Source: Streptomyces sp. SS1-1
GTDB lineage: Bacteria > Actinomycetota > Actinomycetes > Streptomycetales > Streptomycetaceae
Reading direction: 5' to 3'
DNA: 64,000 nt
Assembly: GCF_008973465.1 (NCBI RefSeq)
Contig: NZ_WBXN01000004.1
Location: forward strand, 7,294,501-7,358,500
A model generated the notes under the pieces. That model saw only the letters and a program-made list of their open reading frames with translations. It had not been told where the DNA came from and did no database searches. This document shows, piece by piece, positions 1 to 10,264 of the stretch (positions are counted from its first letter, which is position 1; every line of letters starts with the position of its first letter). The translations under genes were made by a program, and so were the position numbers.

Positions 1-1692
<1,692 letters not shown>

Positions 1693-1910
1693 GGGGACGA
1701 GGATACGGAAGGCCCCGGACCAGGGAGGGTTCCGAGGGGCCCGGACGGCCGTCACCGTGCGTGACCGCTCTCCGGCCCGCTGCTGTGGGCGAAGCCGAGC
1801 CGGGTGGTATTCAATGAGGTGTGCGGCCAGAGATCTCGGGATCCCGTCACCCTGGTTCCGGTACGGCCCCGGCGCGGTGCCGTGGCCGGCGAGCGAGCTG
1901 AGAGAACCGC

Positions 1911-4073
1911 ATGGACTCCACGCCTCCCCCGTCGTCTGCTTCGCCGTACGACATGGTCAGCGGCGCGCTGGGGGAGTACATCCCGCACGGGGACGACGAG
2001 GAGCAGGGCTCCGGCGCGCCGCGCGAGGAGGACACGGCCCGGCTGCGCGACCGGCCCCGGCGCGGCGCGGGCCGCCCGGAGCAGATACTCGGCGCGGTCA
2101 ACCTGGACCGGGACCTCAGGATCACCGACTCCAACCTGGAGGCCCCCGTCTTCGAGGGGATCGACCCCGTCCCCGGCACCCCCTTCGTCGACTTCCTGCC
2201 GCCCTGGGACGTCCCCACGGTGACCCGCAGACTGCGGCAGGTCCTCGACACCGGTGAGCCGCATGTCGCCCGGGTGCAGCGGCTGCGCCGCCGTGACGGC
2301 TCGGAACTGGTCGTCTCCATGAGCATCCTGGCCGCCGCCCCGCCCCAGGAAGGCCTGACCGTCTCCCTGATCGCCATGGCGAGGCGGCTGCACCTGTACG
2401 CCGCCGAGACCGCGATCGGCACCTCGCTGGACATCGGCGAGACCGCCCAGTCACTGGCCGAGTCCCTGCTGGCCTGGGGTGACGTGGCCGCCATCGACCT
2501 CGACTTCGCCGTATGGACCGGCGAGGTGGTCACCGGCCGCCCGCAGGGACGCATCCGGCTGCGCCGCGCCGCCCTCGTACCGGACCGGGCGTGGCCCGAC
2601 GGCTATGTCACCCCCGGCGACGACCTTCCCGGCGACGCGAGCCGCCTGCTGTCCCACGCGATCCGGCGCGACGACCCCGCGCAGGCCGTCGTCCTGCCCG
2701 ACCGGGCCACCATCGAGCGGGTGCTCGGCAGCCCGCGGCTCGCCCGCACCCTCGTCCCCGGCGACCAGGCGGCCTGTGTGGCGTGCGTGCCCCTGGTGCT
2801 CGACGGCGAGCCACCCGTCGTCCTGGGCGTGGCGGAGGTCTGGCGGCGCGCGGACCGGCCCTTCGAGGACAGCGAGCTGTTCGACCTGCAGGAACTGGTG
2901 GCCCGCACCGCCCACCACGTCGACCTGGCCCGCCAGCACCAGCGCGAGCACACCCAGGTCCTCGCCCTGCAACGCCGCCTGCTGCCCCGGTCCGCGGGCG
3001 ACACCATCGAGACCGCCAGCGTCTACCAGCCCGCCACCCCGGACAGCGCCGGCGTCGGCGGCGACTGGGTCAACAGCTTCCCGCTGCCCGACGGCCGCAC
3101 CGCGATGGTCGTCGGGGACGTCGTCGGGCACGGCCTGGGAGCGGCGGCCACCATGGGCCAGCTCAGCATGGAGGCCCGCGCGCTGCTGTCCGCGGGACTC
3201 GCGCCCGGCGAGGTGCTGGAGCACCTGGACGACACGGTGTCCCTCCTCGACGACGCGGAGTCCGGGCTCGCCGCCGGCTACAGCGCCCTCGGCTCGACCT
3301 GCTGCATCGCCGTGTACGACCCGGTCAGCCACCGGGTGGAGCTGGCCTCCGCCGGTCATCTGCCCCCGGTCCTGGTGCCCCCGGACGGGACCGCGGGACC
3401 GGTCGCGGTGCGCCCGCACCCCGGGCTGGGCGCCGAGTTCGCGCTGCGCGAGCCGTTCGAGGTGTACACGTTCGCCGCGCCCCCCGGTTCGATGCTCGCG
3501 CTGTACACCGACGGCCTGGTCGAGGACCCCGCCATGTCGATCGACGAGGGCATCGGCCGGCTGTCCGACGCGGTGTCCGCCGTGCACCCCTGGGACGGGC
3601 TGGAGCAGGCGGCGCGGCGGGTCGTCGCCTCACTGGCGCCCGCGCACCGGCGCGACGACGTCACCCTGCTGCTCGCCCGCATGATCGGCTACCGCAAGGA
3701 GGACACGGCGACCTGGCGGATGCCCGCGCGGGGCGACGCGCCGGCCCGGGCACGGGCGCTGGTCACCGGGCTGCTGGAGCGGTGGGGGACCCGGGAGGAC
3801 ACGAGGGACAGCGTGCTGCTGGTGGTCGGCGAGCTGGTCGCCAACGCGGTCCGCTTCGGCCGCGGCCCCCTTACCGTACGGCTGATCAGGACGGGCCACG
3901 GGCAGCTGCTGTGCGAGGTGGGGGACACCGGCAACGGCAGGCCCCGGCTGACCCGCAAGGACCTCCTCGCGGACTCGGGCCGCGGACTGCACGTCGTGCA
4001 CGGGCTCACCACCCGGTGGGGCGTGCGCTGGACCGACGACGGCAAGGTGGTCTGGGCTTCAGTCGGGCGATGA
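1911..4073 (+). CDS. PAS-GAF-PP2C (SpoIIE)-HATPase phosphatase/anti-sigma regulator
   Basis: A 720-residue multidomain protein of the RsbU/RsbW-related class that is abundant in Streptomyces. Reading along it: an acidic N-terminus, a PAS-like domain (about 55-140), a GAF-like sensor (about 150-340), a SpoIIE-type PP2C phosphatase (about 350-560; metal motifs GVGGDW near 380, VVGDVVGHG, YTDGLVED and DDVTLLL), and a GHKL ATPase (about 595-720; N-box GELVANAVRFG, G-box GRGLHVVHGL). PP2C-SpoIIE enzymes dephosphorylate anti-anti-sigma factors, while GHKL domains of this type phosphorylate them or bind sigma factors, so one chain carries both opposing activities. No membrane segment, so it is cytosolic. 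The partner sigma factor is not in the window. Confidence 0.93.
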   Translation: MDSTPPPSSASPYDMVSGALGEYIPHGDDEEQGSGAPREEDTARLRDRPRRGAGRPEQILGAVNLDRDLRITDSNLEAPVFEGIDPVPGTPFVDFLPPWDVPTVTRRLRQVLDTGEPHVARVQRLRRRDGSELVVSMSILAAAPPQEGLTVSLIAMARRLHLYAAETAIGTSLDIGETAQSLAESLLAWGDVAAIDLDFAVWTGEVVTGRPQGRIRLRRAALVPDRAWPDGYVTPGDDLPGDASRLLSHAIRRDDPAQAVVLPDRATIERVLGSPRLARTLVPGDQAACVACVPLVLDGEPPVVLGVAEVWRRADRPFEDSELFDLQELVARTAHHVDLARQHQREHTQVLALQRRLLPRSAGDTIETASVYQPATPDSAGVGGDWVNSFPLPDGRTAMVVGDVVGHGLGAAATMGQLSMEARALLSAGLAPGEVLEHLDDTVSLLDDAESGLAAGYSALGSTCCIAVYDPVSHRVELASAGHLPPVLVPPDGTAGPVAVRPHPGLGAEFALREPFEVYTFAAPPGSMLALYTDGLVEDPAMSIDEGIGRLSDAVSAVHPWDGLEQAARRVVASLAPAHRRDDVTLLLARMIGYRKEDTATWRMPARGDAPARARALVTGLLERWGTREDTRDSVLLVVGELVANAVRFGRGPLTVRLIRTGHGQLLCEVGDTGNGRPRLTRKDLLADSGRGLHVVHGLTTRWGVRWTDDGKVVWASVGR

Positions 4074-4100
4074 CCGGGGGACCGCGATGACCAGCGGACC

Positions 4101-5285
4101 CTACAGCCACTCGCCTTCCAGGGCGGTCGCCGTGAGACCGGGTGCCGCCGCGTACAGGACGGCTCGGCCGCCCGCCGGCTGCCCGGCGTCGTGCGCCCGG
4201 CGCAGGATGTCGAACACGGCGGCGCCGCCGCGGTTGCCGCTCCGGTAGCTGTCCCGGCTGTACTCCAGCAGCCCCGACGGCCACGCCTCGGGCATCGTCT
4301 GCTCCATGTACTCCAGCACCCGGGTCCCGCCGGGGTGCGCGAGCAGCACGTCGGGGTGCCAGGCCTCGGGGTGCTCGCCGTACCGCTCCTGGAGCCACTG
4401 CCACATGGCGGTGACCGTCTCCTGCACGGCACGCGGGCCGCGCCGGTCCATCACGAAGTGGGTGCCGTCGGCCCGGGTGTCCAGACGGTGCAGGTCCTGG
4501 GTGCCGGGCAGGGTGTGGTTCCAGGAGGAGTCCAGCCGCAGGACCGACTCGGGGCGCGGGCGGCCGGTGACGACGGCGGCGACGGCGGTGTCCGCGAACA
4601 GCAGCCGGACGATCAGCGACTCCAGGGTGTCGTCGGCGGGCTGGTAGGTGGTGCTCAGCGCCTCCGAGATCACGACGAGGACCACCCGGTCGGGGTCGGC
4701 GGCCACGAGGTCGGCGGCCAGCGCGAGCGAGCGCGTCCCGGCGATGCAGGCCCACTGGGTGGCGGGCAGGAGCAGCACGTCCTGGCGCAGCGGGAGCCGG
4801 TTGGCGAGGGAGACGTCGAGACCGGGCAGAGCCGGGGTGGTGGAGTTGCTGGTGATCACGCAGTCGACGTCCGAGACGTCGAGCCCGGCGCTCTGCAGGG
4901 CGCCGCGCGCCGCGCGCTCGCCGTACGCCTGCACGGCCTCCCAGGCGGGCGCGGTCCGCTCCTGGACGGTCTGCGGCGCGGGTATGGCCTCGAGGGCGGC
5001 GATCACCCGGTCCACGTCCTGCTCGGTGAACCCGTCGCGGGCCAGTGCGGCACGGGCCGCGCCGGCGCCGGCGGCCGGGAGACCGTTCCCGTGGCCGGGG
5101 GCGACGGCGGACCGGAGCGGCAGCATCCAGCCGCGGGCCTCGATCCCCGTACTGGCGGCGATGCTCTCGGCGCGCGGGGCCCACGTCGCGTCGGGGTGCC
5201 GGTCGTGGACCTCGGCCACGATCTCGCTGGTCTTCACGGTGTGCTCGCCGTGGATCACGGCCGGGGGGCACAGGAACGCGGGCAT
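4101..5285 (-). CDS. Type III polyketide synthase (chalcone synthase-like), stand-alone
   Basis: A 394-residue thiolase-fold condensing enzyme. The catalytic triad is visible as Cys180 (TQWACIAGTRS), His317 (LLAHPGGTRVL) and Asn351 (YRSGNRGGAAVFDIL). This Cys-His-Asn pattern and length fit type III PKSs such as RppA or PhlD, which extend a CoA starter with malonyl-CoA and cyclise it without an ACP. The residue before the nucleophile and the segment 98-125 differ from the textbook enzymes, so no product can be named. No oxygenase, methyltransferase or P450 is adjacent. The ATG has GAGAGG upstream. The 557-bp promoter region carries spaced GTGCGTCAC repeats that could regulate it. Confidence 0.9.
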   Translation of the reverse strand: MPAFLCPPAVIHGEHTVKTSEIVAEVHDRHPDATWAPRAESIAASTGIEARGWMLPLRSAVAPGHGNGLPAAGAGAARAALARDGFTEQDVDRVIAALEAIPAPQTVQERTAPAWEAVQAYGERAARGALQSAGLDVSDVDCVITSNSTTPALPGLDVSLANRLPLRQDVLLLPATQWACIAGTRSLALAADLVAADPDRVVLVVISEALSTTYQPADDTLESLIVRLLFADTAVAAVVTGRPRPESVLRLDSSWNHTLPGTQDLHRLDTRADGTHFVMDRRGPRAVQETVTAMWQWLQERYGEHPEAWHPDVLLAHPGGTRVLEYMEQTMPEAWPSGLLEYSRDSYRSGNRGGAAVFDILRRAHDAGQPAGGRAVLYAAAPGLTATALEGEWL

Positions 5286-5339
5286 GGTGGGACCTCTCGT
5301 GGGAAGCGGGGGCGTACGTCGCTACGGCGGGCGCGGGGC

Positions 5340-5369
5340 GTGCGTCACCGGCGCTGTGGCGTGCGTCAC
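5340..5369. promoter_or_regulatory. Direct repeat GTGCGTCAC, two copies 21 bp apart
   Basis: Two exact copies of the 9-mer GTGCGTCAC start at 5340 and 5361, about two helical turns apart, 55-85 bp upstream of the type III PKS start. Same-face direct repeats suggest a regulator site. Function is inferred. Confidence 0.4.
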
Positions 5370-5561
5370 TTAGGTAGGCGTATCCAAATCGACGCCGATA
5401 AGGCCCAGTTAGGGCCTCCGTGTCCTGGTCGAGCTTGGGCCTATTCGGGCATTTCCGCTGTGATGTGGGCAACTTGGAAGGTGGGGGATGTCTGTGACGC
5501 CGCGCACAGGAACGGCGAACTGAGAGAGCGTCAGGCAGGCGGCTCCCGGCCCCGGACATGG

Positions 5562-5594
5562 ACGTGCCCCGAACCCTTGGGGGCCGGGGCACGT
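5562..5594. terminator. Hairpin with 10-bp perfect stem
   Basis: ACGTGCCCCG at 5562-5571 pairs perfectly with CGGGGCACGT at 5585-5594 around a 13-nt loop. The sequence type is common as a terminator in Streptomyces. No gene immediately upstream is evident, so its purpose is unclear. Confidence 0.4.
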
Positions 5595-5758
5595 CGGGGT
5601 GCGATCGAAGTCGGCCGCGCCCTGGAAGGCGGGGCAGGACCGGTCCTGCCGGTGATCATCGGGAACGGCGTCACCTGGACGCGGTCGCGGTACTGCTTCC
5701 GTAGACCGTCGCCCGGGGCGGTACTCGTCGCCCGCCGTTGCGCAACGTCACCGTGTGC

Positions 5759-5792
5759 CCCAGGTTTCCCTGCATAAACAAGGAAACCTGGG
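5759..5792. promoter_or_regulatory. 11-bp perfect inverted repeat upstream of the hydrophobic-protein gene
   Basis: CCCAGGTTTCC (5759-5769) and GGAAACCTGGG (5782-5792) are perfect inverse copies with a 12-nt AT-rich spacer, ending 50 bp before the start codon. It could be an operator or a 5'-UTR stem-loop; no poly-T tract follows, so a terminator is less likely. Confidence 0.45.
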
Positions 5793-5842
5793 TGTGTGGA
5801 TTGAGGATCGCAGGGCAATCGGTGGTCAGGAGGTTGATAACT

Positions 5843-6013
5843 ATGGTTCCCCTGCTTCTTGTTCTGCTTCTGGCCCTCATCCTGTTCGGTGCGGGCTTCG
5901 CCCTCAAGGCCCTGTGGTGGATCGCGATCGTCGTGCTGGTCGTGTGGCTGCTCGGCTTCGTGATGCGCTCCACCACATCAGGTGGTGGTCGCGGACGCTG
6001 GTACCGATGGTGA
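5843..6013 (+). CDS. Small hydrophobic membrane protein (56 aa)
   Basis: A 56-residue protein that is almost entirely hydrophobic: two closely spaced helices (about 2-20 and 23-40) followed by a short Ser/Thr/Gly and Arg-rich tail ending RGRWYRW. Conserved short proteins of this type are annotated simply as 'hydrophobic protein' in streptomycetes, and their function is unknown. A near-ideal AGGAGGT lies 8 nt before the ATG, so strong translation is likely. An 11-bp inverted repeat sits just upstream and an 18-bp perfect terminator follows, making this a self-contained transcription unit. Confidence 0.75.
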   Translation: MVPLLLVLLLALILFGAGFALKALWWIAIVVLVVWLLGFVMRSTTSGGGRGRWYRW

Positions 6014-6049
6014 GTCGGCGCACCCTTTAGCGCACCTGGCGCGTCACCA

Positions 6050-6089
6050 CGCAGCGAAGGGCCCGGCTTCGGCCGGGCCCTTCGCTGCG
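6050..6089. terminator. Strong bidirectional terminator hairpin
   Basis: A perfect 18-bp stem closed by a TTCG tetraloop, between the convergent hydrophobic-protein gene and the GH3 gene. It should serve both strands. Confidence 0.9.
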
Positions 6090-6113
6090 TGTGCGTGCGT
6101 GCGTCCGTCCGCC

Positions 6114-8486
6114 TCAGACCTGCTCGTGCGTGAGGACCGCGTGGAAGCGACGGGTGTGGTCCACCCGGCGGGCCGGTCCGGTCAGGGCGACCGTCGCCGT
6201 GAGCCGGGTGTCCGCGCTGGACGCGGCCAGCCGGAGCTCCAGCTCGCCGGGCTCCACCACGCGGTGCCCGTCGCGCCCCGTGAAGGAGGCGACGTCGGCC
6301 GGCACGGTGACGTGGACGCGGCGCGCCTCGCCCGGCTCCAGCGGCACCCGGGTGTAGCCGACGAGGCGCTGGACGGGCTGGACGACGGACGCCACCGGGT
6401 CGTGCAGATAGACCTGGACCACCTCGGTCCCGGCCCGGTCACCGGTGTTGCGGACCGTCAGGTCGAGTGTGAACTCGCCGTCCGTGGACGCCTGTCCGGT
6501 GCCGACCGCGAGATCGTCCCAGGCGAACGTCGTGTACGACAGGCCGTGGCCGAAGCCGAACGCCGGGGTCGGGTCGATGTTCGAGACCTCGCTGGCCTGG
6601 GCGAGCCGCGCGCCGAGGTAGCTGGACGGCTGCGCCCCCGCACCGCGCGGCACGCTCACCGGCAGCCGCCCGGACGGGTTCGTACGGCCGCTGATGACCC
6701 CCGCGATCGCACGGGTGCCCTCCTCGCCGGGGAAGAACGACTGCACGATCGCCGCGCTCTCGGTGACGGCACGGCCGAGGGCGTAGGGCCGTCCGGCGAG
6801 CAGGACGGTGACGACCGGCGTACCGGAGTCCAGGAGCGCGTCGAGCAGCTGCTGCTGGGCGCCGGGCAGCGCCAGCGACTCGGCGTCGCAGCCCTCGCCG
6901 CTCGTGCCCCGCCCGAACAGACCGGCCCGGTCGCCGAGGACGGCGACGACCACGTCGGCGTCACGGGCCGCGTCGGCCGCCGCGCCGATGCCGGAGAGGT
7001 CCCCGTCGTCGACGCCGGTGCCGCGGACCGCGACGATCTCCGCGTCGGGGAACTCGGCCGTCAACGTCTCGCCCAGCGTGGGCAGTTCCAGCCCGACGGG
7101 GAACTCGGGGTGCTGCACGCCGACGTGCAGCGGGAACGAGTAGCAGCCGAGGACCGCGGTGGCCTCGGCCGCGTTGGGGCCGACGACGGCGATACGGCGA
7201 GGACGCGTGAGCGGCAGGGTGCCGTCGTTGCTGAGCAGCACCACCGCCTGCTCGGCGATCCGCCGGGCCAGTTCCCGGTTGGCGGCGCGGTCCAGGTCGA
7301 TCCGGCCGCGCAGCGCCTCGGCGTCGCTCAGGTCGGCGCCGTCGAGCGCGGGCGGTACCGGGCTCCAGTCGGGGTCGAGCAGACCGAGCTGGGCCTTCTG
7401 GGTGAGGACGCGCCGCAGGGCGCGGTCGACGACCTCCTCCGGTACGCGGCCCTCGGTGACGGCCTCGACGAGGGGCGCCCCGAACGTCTTGACCGTGGGC
7501 AGCTCGATGTCGACACCGGCGGTCAGCGCGGTGCCGGCGGCGTCGCCGAAGTCCCCGGCGATCCCGTGCAGCGTCTTCAGGAAGGCGATGCCGAAGTAGT
7601 CCGCGACGACGGTGCCGCCGAAGTCCCAGGTGTCCCGCAGCAGTCCGGTGAGCAGCGCCTCGTCCGCCGCGGAGGGCACGCCGTCGGTGTCGGTGTAGGC
7701 GTGCATCACCGATCGGGCGCCGCCCTCGCGGATCGCCATCTCGAACGGCGGCAGCAGCACGTCGGCGCGCTCACGCGGGCCCACGGAGGCGGGCGCGAGG
7801 TTGCGTCCGGCGCGGGAGGCCGAGTAGCCGACGAAGTGCTTGAGGGTGGCGACGATGCCGGCCGACTCCAGACCGCTCACATAGGCGGTGCCGATCGTGC
7901 CGACGAGGTACGGGTCCTCGCCGATGGTCTCCTCGACGCGGCCCCAGCGGGCGTCGCGCACCACGTCCAGGACGGGCGCGAGACCCTGGTGGACGCCGAC
8001 CGAGCGCATGTCCCGGCCGATGGCCTCGGCCATCGAGCGGATCAGCGCCGGGTCGAAGGTGGCGCCCCAGGACAGCGGGACGGGGTAGGCGGTGGCGCCC
8101 CAGGCCGCGAAGCCGGCGAGGCACTCCTCGTGGGCGAGCGCGGGGATGCCGAAACGGTTCGCGGAGACGATCCGGGCCTGGGTGCGCATCAGCGACAGAG
8201 CGCCGAGGGCGGGGTCGACCGGCACCGTGCCGAACGGGCGGGTGAGCTGGCCCAGTCCGGCGGGGAGCAGGGCGTCCAGATCGACTGCCTCCTCCATGTC
8301 GTGCTGGTGCGGGGCCACTTCGCCGCCCTGGTCGGAGGCGCCGACCCAGACGCCGTACAGCTGGGCGATCTTCTCCTGCAGGGTCATGGCGCCGATCAGC
8401 GCGTCGACGCGGGCGGCGACGGGCTGGGCGGGGTCGTTCCAGAGGGGGGTCTCGGGGGTGGTCTCTACGGCCACGTCGGTCTTCAC
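6114..8486 (-). CDS. bxlA: GH3 glycosidase, probable intracellular beta-xylosidase
   Basis: About 790 residues with no signal peptide, so cytosolic. It has the GH3 TIM barrel, the alpha/beta sandwich (RIAVVGPNAAEATAVLG) and a C-terminal fibronectin-III-like domain (YTTFAWDDL onwards). The expected nucleophile is Asp296 in VVADYFG; KHFVGY and the LAHEECLAG segment are typical of the beta-xylosidase/glucosidase branch. The chosen GTG at 8486 shares a 4-bp GTGA overlap with the upstream permease stop, so the two are translationally coupled; a GGAGG lies only 3 nt upstream. It is the last gene of an operon matching the known bxlEFG-bxlA layout of streptomycetes, which splits imported xylobiose. 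Symbol and substrate are assigned by context. Confidence 0.85.
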   Translation of the reverse strand: MKTDVAVETTPETPLWNDPAQPVAARVDALIGAMTLQEKIAQLYGVWVGASDQGGEVAPHQHDMEEAVDLDALLPAGLGQLTRPFGTVPVDPALGALSLMRTQARIVSANRFGIPALAHEECLAGFAAWGATAYPVPLSWGATFDPALIRSMAEAIGRDMRSVGVHQGLAPVLDVVRDARWGRVEETIGEDPYLVGTIGTAYVSGLESAGIVATLKHFVGYSASRAGRNLAPASVGPRERADVLLPPFEMAIREGGARSVMHAYTDTDGVPSAADEALLTGLLRDTWDFGGTVVADYFGIAFLKTLHGIAGDFGDAAGTALTAGVDIELPTVKTFGAPLVEAVTEGRVPEEVVDRALRRVLTQKAQLGLLDPDWSPVPPALDGADLSDAEALRGRIDLDRAANRELARRIAEQAVVLLSNDGTLPLTRPRRIAVVGPNAAEATAVLGCYSFPLHVGVQHPEFPVGLELPTLGETLTAEFPDAEIVAVRGTGVDDGDLSGIGAAADAARDADVVVAVLGDRAGLFGRGTSGEGCDAESLALPGAQQQLLDALLDSGTPVVTVLLAGRPYALGRAVTESAAIVQSFFPGEEGTRAIAGVISGRTNPSGRLPVSVPRGAGAQPSSYLGARLAQASEVSNIDPTPAFGFGHGLSYTTFAWDDLAVGTGQASTDGEFTLDLTVRNTGDRAGTEVVQVYLHDPVASVVQPVQRLVGYTRVPLEPGEARRVHVTVPADVASFTGRDGHRVVEPGELELRLAASSADTRLTATVALTGPARRVDHTRRFHAVLTHEQV

Positions 8487-9301
8487 TTTCCTCCGACACC
8501 CATCAGGCCCCGGACGAGGGCGCGACGGGCGAACAGGTAGACGAGCAGGATGGGCACCATGGACAGCACCACGGCTCCCAGCAGACCCGGGATGTCGATG
8601 CCGTGTTCGGTCTGGAAGTTGTAGAGGCCCAGCGTGACGACCTTGGTGGAGTCGGACTGGGTCAGGACGAGCGGGAACAGGAAGCCGTTCCACGCCTGGA
8701 GCGCCGAGAACACGACGATGGTCGACAGCCCGCCCCGGGACAGCGGCATCACCAGCTGGAAGAACATGCGCGTCGGGCTCGCGCCGTCCATGGCCATCGC
8801 CTCGTACAGCTCCGGGGAGATGTCCCGCATCGCGCCGCTGAGGATCAGCGCCGACATGGGCAGGCAGAACGCCGCCGTGGGCAGGATGACGCCCAGCAGG
8901 TTGTCGTACAGCCCGGCCTCGCTGATGAGGTAGAACATCGGCACGATGACGGCCTGCGCCGGGATGGCGAGCCCGAGCAGGAACAGCCGGAAGATCGCCG
9001 ACGTGGTCCGGCCCCGGCTGCGGACGATCGCGTACGCGAGCGGCGGCACCAGCAGCAGCACGATGCCGATCACACAGGCGGTGACGACGAGCGTGTTGAA
9101 GAAGTACTGGCCGAAGCCCGAGTCGAAGGCTCCCGTGTAGTTGTCCAGCGTGAAGCTGTCGGGTATCGAGACCGGGCCGTTCTCGGCGTAGTCCTGCCGG
9201 GTGCGCAGCGTCGCGGCGAGCATCACGTACAGGGGCAGACCGACGACGAACAGCCAGACGAGCGAGCCGGCGCCGGCCAGGTAGTTGGGGCGGCGCCTCA
9301 T
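8483..9301 (-). CDS. bxlG: Sugar ABC transporter permease, MalG type
   Basis: A 272-residue inner-membrane permease with six predicted helices and the binding-protein-dependent EAA-type loop (YEAMAMDGASPTRMFFQLVMP) that contacts the ATPase. It works with the next permease and the lipoprotein downstream on the complementary strand to import an oligosaccharide, most likely xylobiose. Its start overlaps the end of the upstream permease by 4 bp and its stop overlaps the GH3 start by 4 bp, so the genes are tightly coupled. No ATPase gene is present in the operon; in Streptomyces such importers are powered by the shared MsiK. Family call is secure, substrate inferred. Confidence 0.9.
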   Translation of the reverse strand: MRRRPNYLAGAGSLVWLFVVGLPLYVMLAATLRTRQDYAENGPVSIPDSFTLDNYTGAFDSGFGQYFFNTLVVTACVIGIVLLLVPPLAYAIVRSRGRTTSAIFRLFLLGLAIPAQAVIVPMFYLISEAGLYDNLLGVILPTAAFCLPMSALILSGAMRDISPELYEAMAMDGASPTRMFFQLVMPLSRGGLSTIVVFSALQAWNGFLFPLVLTQSDSTKVVTLGLYNFQTEHGIDIPGLLGAVVLSMVPILLVYLFARRALVRGLMGVGGK

Positions 9302-10254
9302 GACACACCCTCCATGGTGCTGCGCATCTTGTCGTAGCCGGACACCCGGACGACGATCAGCGAGATGATCGTGGCCGCGACCACCAAGGCCAGGGCGATG
9401 GCGGCGCCGATGCCGAAGTCGAAGCTCTGGAACGCCTTGTCGTACATGTAGTAGGCGCTGATGGTGGTGTCGGTGCCGGGGCCGCCCTGGGTGAGGATCA
9501 GGACCGTCTCGAACGTGGTCAGTCCGCCGACGACCATCAGGATCATCGAGGTGATCATCGAGTTGCGCAGCTGCGGCAGCGTGATGTGGAAGAACTGCCG
9601 GTAGCGGCCGGCCCCGTCGATCTCCGCGGCCTGGTACAGCACCTCGGGGACGGCCCGGGCGGCGCCCTGGTAGATCAGGGTGTGGAACGGGGTGAACTGC
9701 CAGGTGGCGACGAACGCCAGGACCCCGATGGCGGTGGCCTGCTTGCCGAACAGGTTGCCGTCGCCGAACAGCCAGGTGGCCTCGGCCGGGATGCCGAAGT
9801 TCGGGTCGAGCAGCGCCCGCCAGAGCACCGAGACGGCGGTGGCGGACAGCAGCAGCGGGATGAAGTAGATGACCGACAGCACCGCGCGGTTGCGCTGGTT
9901 GCCGGCCGCCCAGACTCCGAGGACGACGCTCAGCGGGGTCTGGATGACGACGCCGAGCACGGTCAGGAGCAGGGTCAGCCAGATGCTGTCGAGCATCACC
10001 GGGTCGTCCATCAGCCGCGACCAGTTGTCCATGCCGACGAACTCGGGGGAGCTGATGCCGTCCCAGGTCATGAAGGACAGGACCGCCACCATGACGAGCG
10101 GGGCGATCGCGAAGAGGGCGAAGAACACTGCGGCGGGCAGCGCCCAGGCGAAGCTCGGGCGGCCCACCTTCGTGGCGTTCGAGGCGGGCGGCCGCCGCCG
10201 GGCCCCCTTGCGGGGGCCGGCGGCGGGCCGGGCGCTCGTGATCTGTGTGGTCAT
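9298..10254 (-). CDS. bxlF: Sugar ABC transporter permease, MalF/UgpA type
   Basis: 318 residues. A basic cytosolic N-terminus of about 30 residues precedes six predicted helices. The EAA loop reads YQAAEIDGAGRYRQFFHITLP, and the characteristic GGPGTDTT segment occurs near residue 250. It forms the heterodimeric channel with the MalG-type partner that overlaps it by 4 bp. It follows the solute-binding lipoprotein gene with a 10-bp gap. Symbol by operon context. Confidence 0.9.
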   Translation of the reverse strand: MTTQITSARPAAGPRKGARRRPPASNATKVGRPSFAWALPAAVFFALFAIAPLVMVAVLSFMTWDGISSPEFVGMDNWSRLMDDPVMLDSIWLTLLLTVLGVVIQTPLSVVLGVWAAGNQRNRAVLSVIYFIPLLLSATAVSVLWRALLDPNFGIPAEATWLFGDGNLFGKQATAIGVLAFVATWQFTPFHTLIYQGAARAVPEVLYQAAEIDGAGRYRQFFHITLPQLRNSMITSMILMVVGGLTTFETVLILTQGGPGTDTTISAYYMYDKAFQSFDFGIGAAIALALVVAATIISLIVVRVSGYDKMRSTMEGVS

Positions 10255-10264
10255 GAGCCGTTCG

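Larger units (their letters stand above)
5286..5842. other. Intergenic region between PKS and hydrophobic-protein gene
   Basis: 557 bp without a gene I can support. It holds the GTGCGTCAC repeats, a short AGGCCC/GGGCCT inverted repeat near 5402-5417, a terminator-like hairpin at 5562-5594 and a long inverted repeat at 5759-5792. Open frames across it have atypical composition and no recognisable protein. Confidence 0.5.

Noticed and set aside
5531-5818. 95-codon minus-strand frame in the PKS intergenic region
   Set aside because: No ribosome site, irregular composition, and it runs across two hairpins; not supported as a gene.
6114-9308. One continuous 1064-codon frame across the GH3 gene and the MalG permease
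   Set aside because: The upstream part is out of frame with the permease, lacks the GH3 family and is explained by the GTGA overlap at 8483-8486; the GH3 protein starts at 8486.
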